DNA of 64,000 nt from assembly GCA_033060915.1 (NCBI GenBank), contig CM065382.1, forward strand, positions 7,559,001 through 7,623,000, given 5' to 3'. A program made the position numbers and the translations under genes. Of the stretch, positions 1-10,600 are shown piece after piece (position 1 is the first letter of the stretch; each line of letters starts with the position of its first letter). The DNA is from Euryodendron excelsum (taxonomy: Eukaryota > Streptophyta > Magnoliopsida > Ericales > Pentaphylacaceae). The notes under the pieces are model-generated. The model saw nothing but the letters and a program-made list of their open reading frames with translations, ran no database searches and was not told where the DNA came from.

Positions 1-3000
1 AGTTAGTTTTCTTCTAATAATTGGTTTTCTCCATTGTTTTCGACAGTTCTTGTGCCCAAAAAAAAAATTACATTGGTTGTGGCTTAATAAATCTCCAGGG
101 ATTTGATTCAAAAAATAATATTTTCATCACTTTTGATTCATTGAAGCCAAATCATCAAAACATCGCAACTCAGATCTGGGATTTTATAGGCAAAAAAGAA
201 ACATGGAAAGCTTTACTTTTGTGAAGGCAGCCATGGGTTGAGAGTCTTGAGACTCTAGTGTTTTGTTGGATTATAATATTTGGACTTTGGAGCAAAAGCA
301 CGTTAAAACAACATAAAAATGGGTTTCTAGAAAGAGAAGAGAGAGGCGAACGAGAAGAGACCGACAAGATCGTCAAGGGCTGATTCCGTTTCAACAATAG
401 AATTTTTATATGACGTGAGTTTTTGTAAACCTTTGAATCATTAAATGCACACATGGTAAGTGGAGATTTATTTGCTCTTGTAGGAATATGGAGGATTGGG
501 ATTTTGAGGGGATTTGGATTCTCTATTGGAATGAAGATTTGAATTCTATTGATTGAGATATTAACACGTCAATTAACATAAAAATAAAGTGTTCAGATAA
601 GTTGATTTAAAATTTATTTAAAAATAAATAATTTTATAGTTATATATAAGGAAATAAATTTTAATACAAAACGACATAATTTTAGTAAAATATGTGATAA
701 AATTATATCTAAGTCATTGATTATGAAATTGAGATCTTCATTCAAATTCATGGAATGGAAAAAATCCAAATCCATTTTGAGGGGAGCCGAAACCCATTAC
801 ATGCCATCATTCCCAATTTGATAGAGGAAATGATTATAAAATATTAGTCCAATCTATTCCTACACAAATTTAAGAGTGGTTAATTCAGAGAAATAATACT
901 ACTCTTAGAAGGAATGGAACCTCCGAAACTTATAAATACACCATGTCATTGAGAAGAAAGTGGCGCACAACTGAGAGCTAGAATATATATCTTTCTTTCG
1001 ATTTATTGAGATTAAGTTTGTCTAATTATATCTTTGGAGTACCATTGGTCTAAAGAAAGTCGACGCATTCTCACCATCTTCTACTCTTGCAGGCTCTCGA
1101 GTGTTCATCTTAAAGGTTTGTTACGCAAATTGAGGCTTACGAAAAATCCCTTCCACATACAATATCTATATGTATCAATCTTCATTGCATATAATTCTTT
1201 TTAACATAGGACTTTGTAGTAAATAAAAAACTGAATGAGATTAGTAATAAACATATTCATTACCCTTATGACATGACATTTTAAAAGTATAAGAGTATAG
1301 AGAGTGCCATTTAGGAAAAAAATAAAATATAAAGACGAACACAATTTATATATATATGATTTGCAAATATTTAAAAAATTATAGTTTTATACTTAAATTA
1401 ATCTTCTCTTATTATCGTAATTGTCTAATGACTGAAATATTCCTTGATATGATGTGTAAATATGATGTTAATTCAGGGGATATTTCAGACGTTAAACAAT
1501 TATTATAAAAAGAGAATGTTAATTTATGAACAAAATCGTACTTTTGCAAACACGTGCAAGTCACATGACCATTTTTTTATTTACTAATTTCATAACATAT
1601 TGCTTAATATATTGCTAATAGAGGCATTAATTGATACAAATTAATAATTCAAGAGGTCAATAAATTATGTTTTAAAATTTAAATGACTTAGTGATAATGA
1701 GTCATAACTTAGATAATGTTGTTGTAATTAACCCAAAAGATAATTAATTGAAATTCAGTTCATGGCCCCATAAGTTTTCTCCAATTCAGTTCCTTGAACG
1801 GTTGCCCCTGCATGTCCAATGTTATTCATTGTTGGACGTTGGCCCATCCTTAATAGTTTTGCCATGACATTATTTTTATTAGTCCATTCTGTAGTTTTTT
1901 TTTTCCCTCAATTTTTATGAAATAGTTCTAATTTTCTTTAAATAAAAATTTGCAAAATACACCCAAACACGTATCATAAACGATGTTTTTGCATTCATGT
2001 TATTAACTAATACTACAATTTTTCCTATTTTTTTTCCTTTTAATTTGTGATGAAAAACCGCTACTACAATTTTGTTATAGACCCTACTATGCAACAAGGC
2101 TCTCGGGCTCGAGTTATATTAAACAAAATTAAAAAAAATAAAAAATAAAAAATGGGCCATCCTTATGGGATATGGCAACATATCTCCATTCTTTTCATCT
2201 TTGTATTCCGTGCTCCATGGTGAGCCCACAAAGCAAATGGGACCTTGCAAACCAATTATTCTAACGAGCTGGAAAAAAGAAAAAAAAAAAAGGGCCATAC
2301 GATGGATAAAGACATGGGTTTAGTCATAGTAATATTATAAAACCACGCCAAACTTAAAACTTATGTTTGCATGGATCATACTTATTTGGAAACACTTTTT
2401 CACAAGGAAAATTTGCTTTTTTTAAAACTAATTTCTCAGAATAGAGACAAAACTCTCGTAAAATTTTAACAAAAACTTTTATGTTATGTTTGGAATCTTG
2501 ATTTGTCAAGAAAAAAGGAAAAGAAAAGGAAAAGAAGAAGAACAACAGAAAAAAGGAAAGATTATAAATTCTTAGTCATTTCATTTTTAGGTTCTTTTAT
2601 CCTTTATTTTTCTCTAATAATCAAACACACAATGCAATTTTATATCATTTTTCTTTTTTTTTCTTACTAAATCATTGATTCAAATACAACATTAGGAAAT
2701 AATTATAAGACAACTCTAACAAAATTTTAAAAAATTTATCATAAATTCTTAGAGAATATTGTGAAAACTTATTAGAAACTCGCTTCTTATAAGGTTTAGT
2801 ATTTTTCACACACTCAAATCTTATTGCTTACCAATAATATCTAAATTTTAAGTAAAAGATGTGTCACATAAGTATTTTATTTGTTCGTAAAACTATTCTA
2901 AATTGTTTTTTTAAGATTTTTAATATATTTTCTTATAAATACTCTATTTAATTTTATATTAACTAGCGCTTTTCATTTTTTATATTTTTTTAAATCACAT

Positions 3001-3312
3001 TTCACGCTTTTGTTTTTCATATCATTTCTTGTTTTTACTTCCCTACCAACTATAGTTTGAATTAGCTTCTTTTAACTTTTTTTTTTATTCACTCTTAACA
3101 TTTTAGTATTCTACATTTTTATGGATCTTAACTTATGCTTTTTCTTTTTCTATTTAAAATATAAAAAAAACTACTTAAATAAGTCAACTTATAAACTTCT
3201 CTACGTGTTTATTTGGAACTTGAGAAAAGAATGAGAAAACAATAATACTAATTTCTCTTATTTATTGTTTGGTTTTAATTACAAATAAAGAAAAAAAAAT
3301 GAATTTTAGTGT
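1..3312. other. AT-rich intergenic DNA, no gene recognised
   Basis: No open reading frame here resembles a known protein and no splice-linked exon series was found. The stretch is AT-rich with many A and T runs. A TATAAATAC motif near 930 followed by pyrimidine-rich sequence to about 1110 could be the core of an old LTR promoter, but no partner LTR was found, so this is only a guess. A purine-rich run lies near 2515-2560. Confidence 0.6.
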
Positions 3313-3415
3313 TATGAGATCATGGCTCACCTCAAGATGGATGAACCGCCTCAAGTCTTTCACGCTATCAGCGTATAAATAGCAGTGTGGCTTATATGTT
3401 TTAAAAAAACAACAA

Positions 3416-3471
<56 letters not shown>

Positions 3472-3739
3472 GAGTACAAAGAAAATAGAAAGAAAGAAGC
3501 AGAGGGAAAATAGAATGAAGAGAAAATAGAATGAAGAGAAATATAGGTAAGTTTTCATAGCTCGTGTTGTATTTATTTTGCTTCTATAGTATTGATAAAA
3601 TTTTGAGTGATGCAGAAGATCTAACCCTACTTATTCCAGAAGAACTCATATGATAAATATTTAACAGTTCTTGAAGAACTATTCACTATATTTTGTGTTG
3701 AGTTATTTTATTTGTTTTATATGTCTTTAGTTTTATACA
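3313..3739 (+). repeat. 5' LTR of copia element
   Basis: Direct repeat of 6585-6974, sharing the blocks around CCGCCTCAAGTCTTTCACGC and ATTTTGTGTTGAGTTATTTT. A TATAAATA box lies at 3374-3381. The first dinucleotide reads TA where the 3' LTR has TG, consistent with a G-to-A change. It is longer than the 3' LTR mainly because of the (GA)n tract at 3419-3469. It ends in CA. Confidence 0.85.
3419..3469. repeat. (AG)n microsatellite inside the 5' LTR
   Basis: About 25 uninterrupted AG units just downstream of the LTR TATA box. The equivalent place in the 3' LTR (near 6690) has only a short interrupted GA stretch, so the tract expanded after insertion. It produces spurious Ser-Leu repeat reading frames on the minus strand. 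Confidence 0.95.
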
Positions 3740-3762
3740 CATTATCAGCACGATGCTCTAAG
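3740..3762 (+). other. Candidate primer-binding site of the copia element
   Basis: The bases directly after the 5' LTR contain TATCAGCACGATGCTCTA. This is not the usual TGGTATCAGAGC complement of a tRNA 3' end. Its reverse complement resembles, from memory, the D-arm and anticodon arm of plant tRNA-Ile (TAGAGC-TCGTGCT-ATAAC). The same block, with G-to-A changes, sits next to the 5' LTR of the minus-strand copy at 49191-49211, which supports a conserved function. Confidence 0.5.
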
Positions 3763-4549
3763 TGCTTTGTATTCTTCTTTCATTTTATGTATAATTTATC
3801 TTTATTTTGAATTCTTTACTGTTTACTCAATTCACATGAATAGTATGAACAGTAGTTCAACTATTGAGATGAATAGTATTTATTTCAAAATTTTGTTGCT
3901 TCATTTCTCCTATGTTTTGTATTTTTTGCCTATGATATTCACATATCTAGAATTCATATTTCGATACCTTTCCATAAACATATGACTTTACTATATTTTG
4001 ATGTCTAGATTGAAAGTTATAATGGAGACAAAAATAGTAATATGATATATATATCGATATAACGATGAAACGCATAGTAATAAATACTATGCATTAATAG
4101 TGTTCTTACTATGTATGAGTTATAATTGATAACTACTGTTTATGCACAATTCTTTTACTATTTATAAATAGTAATTGCATAGTAATTATATATAAATAAT
4201 CTTTAATTAATAGTACGACAATACTTTTCACCGTTCTATTAGTTGTCATTTATTATAATACCCACCTAACATTACTGTGTTCAGTAGAGATTTTTACATG
4301 ATCATTAACTAATGATTATCAAATTTAACAAATACAATTAAATAGAATAAATCAAGCATTCATATAGAATGCTTATTCAGACTTGTATGCAGTTTATTTA
4401 ATTATTGTTACTTTATAAGGTTGGCTTGCCACTTGCTACTGCTTTCATTTGTGTTACTGCTATTATTTAATTATGCTTATTATGGTTGTTGTCAATGTTA
4501 GTTTACCATTGTGTCATCATTGAATTTTTTAAAAGCTTATTATGATTTA

Positions 4550-4665
4550 ATGCACCTAGAGTTGCAAGATAATCAATAAATGTACTTGAAGTTGTAAGAT
4601 TATGGTTGAATGCACCTGAAGTTGCAAGACAATGATTTGGTGCACTTGAAGTTGTAACAGTGTTG
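4550..4665 (+). repeat. Short tandem repeat, about 35-40 bp unit, 3-4 copies
   Basis: Degenerate repeats built on TGCACCTGAAGTTGCAAGA with intervening AT-rich bases. Related CACCTGAAGTGAT blocks recur near 5875-6005 in the same element. They lie where gag would be expected in an intact copia element. I did not find them in the minus-strand copy. Confidence 0.7.
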
Positions 4666-5631
4666 CCAAATAAAAGAATGAATGCAATTTTTATTATTCA
4701 AATACGTTAACAATGAAAATGATGTGAAAAAAAATCTTCCTGATAAAGATATGATAGACAAATATATTTTTTATGCTTCGAACATGCTCCAAAAGTAGCA
4801 ATATCAAGAGGGTTAATTCAGAAATTGTATTCTAATAAAACATCGTGTAAATATAATAGAAAATAAGGGTAAATAGTTACGCTACTATTCATGCATACTA
4901 TTTACATGATTATTTACGGTACTATATATGAGTTTCACATTATTTTGATTTTATTCCCCATTTTCTTCCTATATTTTCATTAGTGTTATATTATCTTTCT
5001 GAAAATAATACAAATATATAATATGTATCAATCCTTGAAGTGATAAGTTAATGATATGGATCTAGCATAGTGTAGCTTACTTAATCGAGTACTATGATTA
5101 ACTAATATATTTGATCAATTTTATATTATTCCCTGAAGTGAATGTACTTTTATTTGATGGTCATGCATATTGTCACAGATGTGATTACAATATAATAATT
5201 TTTGAAATTATGGAGATACCCTGAAGGTTGTAAATGCCACTAAAAGTGGAATAATGTGAACAAAATAAAATAGAAAAAGGTTTGCTGAATAAACCTTCCA
5301 AGAATTACGAAGATATTTCATTGGTCACGTACCTGTAGTACGATGAGTAAATATTCAATAGATTACTATGATAGAATAATTTTGACAATGAAACATTATA
5401 TCAATTTTGCATTTGAAGACATGAATCATACCAATGCATCAATTATTACAAATATAAATGGGAAAGATATATGTCTACCAGACATTGCGAGAATGCACAC
5501 AATTATTTGATATGTCGTAAACTTAATATTAGCAAAAATTAATGTTAAAACAATATCAAGCATTACAAATTAATTAAAGGCTACATACGAGCTAAGCTAT
5601 AGAAGAGTTATGTTTTATAAGAGCTAACATA

Positions 5632-6290
5632 ATGTGGTCAAGAAGAATAAAACTCTATATTGATGATGCATTATATTCTACTAGCAGTACAAGAAATTTA
5701 CTCAACTCTTATGGATATTTTTACTTTATTTCTGTTATACTAATAGCATATGATGAAAAAGAATATAACAACGAAGGTAATGAAAAATATCTTTCTTTGC
5801 ACTTGTCTTTTCATGCTAAAAGTATATATTAGAGAAATTTACTGTTTTTCTTTTGGGTTGTATTATACTAGGATCACCTGTAGTGATAAACCAGAAATTT
5901 TCGACCCAAAAGATTTTTATACTGTGAAATCACCTGAAGTGATACAATAAAAGCATTTATGAAGTACCTGCAGTGACAACATCTGAAGTAATACACCAGA
6001 AGTGATTTGATCTCAAAAGAATTTTATTTTGGTATGATCGTCTTGGTCACCTGGGATTAACAATAATATGTCCAATGTGCATTTGGCTACAATCCATGAT
6101 TCAACACATTCAAGAAAGCTACGGATTATCCTCGATGATATTATATGAAGATAATGATCGTAAATATTATAGGAGGCTACATCAAAATGTGATGGAACGA
6201 AGCATATTTCGTCAAAATTCTTTTATATACATAAAACTCCAGAAGAGCAGCAATATTAATGTCCAGTAGACATGTTCAAGTCACAATTTA
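5632..6290 (+). pseudogene. Remnant copia polyprotein (protease-integrase junction and RNase H end)
   Basis: Short readable peptides broken by stops and frameshifts. KLYIDDALYSTSSTRNLL corresponds to KLCIDDILYSTKSTRNLI in the minus-strand copy. WYDRLGHLG is the HHCC-finger approach of copia integrase. CIWLQSMIQHIQESYGL and the following LYEDND match the RNase H end of the other copy. The jump from the integrase finger to RNase H within about 50 bp marks a large internal deletion. It cannot encode an active polyprotein. Confidence 0.8.
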
Positions 6291-6572
6291 ATAAATATAT
6301 TTACTAAAACACTACCAACGAAGTTTGTGAAAGTATCTAATTCATACCAGGAGTATGAATGAGGGAGAGTCGCGTACTGTACTCTTTTTCCTTCGCCAAT
6401 GGTTTTTCCCACAGAGTTTTTCTTGACAAGGTTTTAACAAGACAGTATTAACGCACTCATACTAAGTTATGTTACACAATATCAATGTACTATTTTTCCT
6501 TCGCTAAGGTTTTTTCTAGCAAAGTTTTAATGAGGCAGTTGTAACATATCCTAATATGTATTGTGGTCATTC

Positions 6573-6974
6573 AAAGGGGAGTATTGTGAAGTCATGGCTC
6601 ATCTTAGGGTGGATGAGCCGCCTCAAGTCTTTCACGCCATCTGCGTATAAATAGCAGTGTGGCCTATATGTTTTAAAAATAACCAAGCAAGAGAGAGAGA
6701 AAGAAAGGAAGAGTAGAGAGAAAATAGAAAGAAAAAAGCAGAAAGAAAATAGAGAGAAAATAGAAGTAAGAGAAATATAGGTAAGTTTTCATAACTCATG
6801 CTGTATTTCTTTTGATTCTATAGAATCAATAAAATTTTGGGTGATCTAAAAGATCTAATCCTACTTATTTCAGAAGAATTCATATGATAAATATTTAATA
6901 ATTTCTAAAGAACTATTTACTATATTTTGTGTTGAGTTATTTTATCTATTTTATATGTCTTTAGTTTTATAACA
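6573..6974 (+). repeat. Polypurine tract and 3' LTR of copia element
   Basis: CAAAGGGGAGTAT at about 6572-6584 is a good polypurine tract. The 3' LTR begins TGTGAAGTCATGG at 6585 and ends in AACA at 6974. It has a TATAAATA box at 6646-6653. With its end only about 650 bp from the SCC4 ATG, it is a possible but unproven source of read-through promoter activity. Confidence 0.8.
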
Positions 6975-7106
6975 TCCGGTACTTTCGTTTGATTTTACTT
7001 CCCCTTTTATTATATAATAATTATTCTACGATTTTCATTATCTTTCCTATAAATTTCATTTCACAAAAAAAAAAGCTGGGATTGTTCGATATGAACACTT
7101 ACATAG

Positions 7107-7305
7107 AGCTCGTTTGGTACAGACTTTTTATCTAGTTTTTTTTAAACTTATAAGTAAAACCAGATTTTTTTAGTTTTATTGCTTTTTTATTTTTTGCTTA
7201 TCTTTAGCTAAAGTAAAGTTAAAAAAATAAAAAAGTTAAAAAATTTTAATTTCTTTTACTTGTAAACTTAAAAAAAAATTGACAAAAATAGTGCACCAAA
7301 CGGGC
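7107..7305. mobile_element. MITE-like element with terminal inverted repeats
   Basis: The left end GCTCGTTTGGTACA and the right end TGCACCAAACGGGC are inverted copies of each other. The flanks show CATAG on both sides (7102-7106 and 7306-7310), a candidate 5-bp target duplication. The interior is AT-rich with no coding potential. It resembles the many short plant elements whose ends read GCCCGTTTGGT. It lies about 320 bp upstream of the SCC4 start codon. Confidence 0.7.
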
Positions 7306-7588
7306 CATAGTTGCACAAGACTGCAAAGTATATAGTAGCAATTTCACGAGACTAGTGTTGTGCCATATCAGCAGATATCACTTTAAATGGTGACGTGGCA
7401 TCATCCGATTAGGTTAGCGGGTCGAAGCAAAGTGAACCCGTGAGTACCCTGCCCGAGAGTAAGCCATTTTGTCAAACAGTTTTCTCTCGGGAGAGTGAGA
7501 AGCAAAACAAGGTAGCGTAGCGTCCATGAGAAGTGAAGAAGAAAACCCTCCCCACGGGGATGGGAGTGCCCGTCGCTCGCTGATTGCC

Positions 7589-7592
<4 letters not shown>

Positions 7593-7629
<37 letters not shown>
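7593..7629. repeat. (GA)n tract abutting the SCC4 start codon
   Basis: About 18 GA units end exactly at the A of the ATG. Plant 5' leaders often hold GA/CT tracts and these can bind BBR/BPC factors, but immediate contact with the start codon is notable. No upstream in-frame ATG lies within the tract. Confidence 0.95.
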
Positions 7630-7634
<5 letters not shown>

Positions 7635-10600
7635 AGCAGTGGCGGAGGGACTGTGGGGACTGGCGGACCATCACGAGAAGAAGGGTGAGATCGGAAAGGC
7701 CGTGAAGTGTCTCGAAGCCATATGTCAGAGCCAAGTTTCTTTCCTCCCAATCGTCGAGGTCAAGACTCGCCTTCGCATCGCCACCCTCCTTCTCAAGCAC
7801 TCTCACAATGTCAATCACGCCAAATCCCACCTCGAACGTTGCGTCAGTTCTCTTCCCCACCTCCAATTAGTTTTCTTACATAAATCCATATGTCGTCATA
7901 TAATCCATGTGAAATTACTGTTTATCGAATTCTCATAGTTTCCATTTTGGTTTCTTGGCTACGTGTACGAATTTCTGGGGATTTATTTCAATATGAGGAA
8001 CCAAATTAAATGGGTGTGAATGACCTTCTTTACACTATTCAAATTTTTGGAGAGAGATTTTTTGGGTTGAAGTAGGCGGGTGTAAGTCAACCATTGTAAG
8101 AATGTCTTACAGTGGTTATTTTAAGCTAGTGGATATGGGGCAGTGCTTAGTACAGAATGTCTCAGGATTACTCAATCAATAGGCTATTCTTTTTTCTCTC
8201 AAAAACTGAAAAATTCAATGCCCTAATATTGGTTGTTGAAATGAAATACAATGCTATATTGAATAAGAAGCCAAATCAAGCCTCACTTTTGTGATTAGAT
8301 TCTCTACATTTTGGTTACCGCAAGAGGTGTTTATTTGGACGCACAATGCCATTGAGGTACCCTAGTTTCACCTCTGATTGGCTTATGGTTTCTTTGAAAG
8401 TCTTGTTGAAGCTGTTGCGTTGATCATTATATTTTCAAGTCTACACTTATTTCGTTGTCCATTTTTTAGATTCTAAAACAATTGCCTTTCGATGCATAGT
8501 CATGGAATAATTCAAATCTGCTTAGGATGCCTCTAGTATGCAGCTTTTGTGGCAGTTTTCCCTTTGATTATTATTTCACAAAATTTCACTTAATTTTGCT
8601 TCGATTATCTGAGAAGAACATTAGCTCTTGGAATTCCCCACTATTTTGCAATTTCACATTACATCGTCAAGGCAACTAGTGCTCAATGCAAAATATGAGA
8701 ATGATTAGGGAAGATAAAAAAGAAAGCAAGTTTTATAAGATTAACACGCATTAAAAATAAAAAAAAGGGAAAGAAAATAGGAGGGAAATAATAGTATTTG
8801 ATATAAACAATCAGATGATTTTGGGAATTTCGGTGGAAATTTATTAAGAATTATATTGAAAGTCTCATTGTTTTGGTTTCTATTTTCACAATGTTAATGT
8901 GACTTGTTTTTTAGGAAATTTAGAAAAAGAGGTTGCCTCCAAGTTGTGATGTAGCCTGCTTGGAAGTTAACTTGAATAAACTCGGATCATAGGCTGAAAA
9001 GGTGCAAAATCTGCAATTTCCAGCATGTGACGACTCAAATACCACGAGCTATGGCCTCCAAAGAAACCCTAGGGAAGCAAGAATTAAGGAACTAAAGCAA
9101 AAACTATAAATTGGATATTATGCACTCCAAAAAAACTGCTTTCCATGCACTATTATGTGGAAATTACTTTGACTTGAAGAAAACTCAATCCCCTATACTA
9201 AATAAAACCAGAATCTAATCAATACCCTCTATATTCTTTTGGTAACTAAACATTAGCGTTTCCTAAATAAAAATAAAAATTATTATTATCTTAATTCTCT
9301 CTGCATAAAAATTAGCTCTTTGAAATTCCTTTTCTTCCCCCAAAAATAACCTTGGATCTCCGTCTCATCAATTCCCCTCATGTTCGAGAAAACTCAACCT
9401 CGAGTTTTGTAAATGAGGAGCACAAGTAGTTTGAATCTCTGGCCCCATGTTGGAATTGAAATGAGGCTTTGTTTGTCTGATTTCCTCATCTCGGTGGTAG
9501 GCAAAAGCGTTGATATTGAGGAATCTACCCTCGCATCTAAACTGGTATATTCTTCTGGTGTGACAAAATCAAATTAGAGGATATCAATGTTGTCCATTTG
9601 TTTTGTGACACAAAGTTTTGCGTCTACTGCTTCTACAATTTTAACATCATCAAATCTGATTTTCGGCTCATCTTTTGTACTTTTGTCGATAGCTGCATGA
9701 ACTACAACCATTGCCTTCTCAATTTTACATTATTGACTTACATGGTGAGCCTTCTCCTATTCTTCGGGACACATTCTCTTTAAAAGAGAGATCACCATAA
9801 TTTCAAGGCGTTGTAGGCGACCATTAGAATCTTTTTGGAACTCTTCGATCATGTGCTCAAGGTGCTCGATCTTCTCATCATGGTACTACGCACAGTGTTG
9901 TTTACCATGTTGAAAAAATTAGTGAACAGATCTTGTTGCTCTAATACCAAACTGATGTAGCTTGCTTAGAAGTTCAATAAACTCGGATCATAGGCCGAAA
10001 GGGTGCAAAATCTGCAATTTTCAGCATGTAGGCTTGAATACCACGAGCTATGACCTCCAAAGAAACCCTAGGGAAGCAAGAATTAAGGAACTAAAGCAAA
10101 AATTATAAACTGAAAATTATTCACTTCAAAAAAACTGCCCTCCATGCTCTATTACAGCAAATTTATATAATAATCTAACATACTTGATTCCTAAGTAATA
10201 CTTATATTGAAATTACTTTGACTTGAAGAAAACTCAACCCCCTATACTAAATAAAATCAGAATCTAATCAATACTCTTTATCTTCTTTTGGTAACTAAAC
10301 ATTAGCATTTCCTAAATAAAAATAATAATTATTATTATCTTAATTCTCTTTGCGTAAAAAATAAGCTCTTTGAAATTTCTTTTCTTCCCCCAAAAATAGC
10401 GTTGGGTCTCCATCTCATCAGGTTGCCACATGATGATGGATAAGCTTAATCATAGGACATTATTATCATATGCTAGGAGGGCATGGCATGTGCTATCCAG
10501 ATGGAACATTCTACCATAATAAACTTGGGTTGGACATATGACTATGTGAGATATATTATATCTTATAGTTTTCAAAAAAATTAAGAATATACTAGTTATC

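Larger units (their letters stand above)
3313..6974 (+). mobile_element. Ty1/copia retrotransposon, internally deleted copy
   Basis: Two direct LTRs (3313-3739 and 6585-6974) bound about 2.85 kb of interior. The interior keeps a primer-binding-site region, a tandem-repeat stretch, short remnants of the protease-integrase junction (KLYIDDALYSTSSTRN near 5645), the integrase zinc-finger approach (WYDRLGHLG near 6035) and the RNase H end (CIWLQSMIQHIQESY near 6080). The integrase core and reverse transcriptase are missing, so this is a deletion derivative. The same family occurs at 36120-49612 on the other strand, and the shared peptides between the two copies support the assignment. A 5-bp target duplication is not evident (AGTGT on the left, TCCGG on the right), which suggests decay or recombination. 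It lies upstream of SCC4 in the same orientation. Confidence 0.85.
6975..7629 (+). promoter_or_regulatory. SCC4 upstream region and 5' leader
   Basis: Sequence between the copia 3' LTR and the SCC4 start codon. It contains a MITE-like insertion (7107-7305), a TGACGTGGCA motif near 7390 of the ACGT-core type bound by plant bZIP factors, and a GC-richer stretch (about 7390-7590) that contrasts with the AT-rich flanks and probably holds the core promoter and leader. A (GA)n tract runs right up to the ATG. No clear TATA box was found near the gene. Transcription start is not determinable from sequence. Confidence 0.5.
8947..10420 (-). mobile_element. Short non-autonomous LTR retrotransposon
   Basis: Two direct repeats, 8947-9370 and 9953-10420, start TGATGTAGC and end TCTCATCA. 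Just inside the right repeat, the minus strand reads TTTGGTATTAGAGC, a near match to the standard tRNA-Met primer-binding site. The element therefore reads on the minus strand with its 5' LTR on the right. The interior is only about 580 bp with no intact gag or pol. Flanks AGTTG (8942-8946) and GGTTG (10421-10425) may be a one-mismatch target duplication. The left LTR lacks about 45 bp present in the right one. Replication proteins must have come from another element. Confidence 0.85.

Noticed and set aside
3262..3558. Minus-strand reading frame rich in Ser-Leu
   Set aside because: It is the (AG)n microsatellite of the copia LTR read in the antisense direction; no domain.
7472..7866. Two minus-strand reading frames opposite SCC4 exon 1
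   Set aside because: They are shadows of the SCC4 exon and the (GA)n tract; the plus strand carries a conserved protein with proper splice sites.
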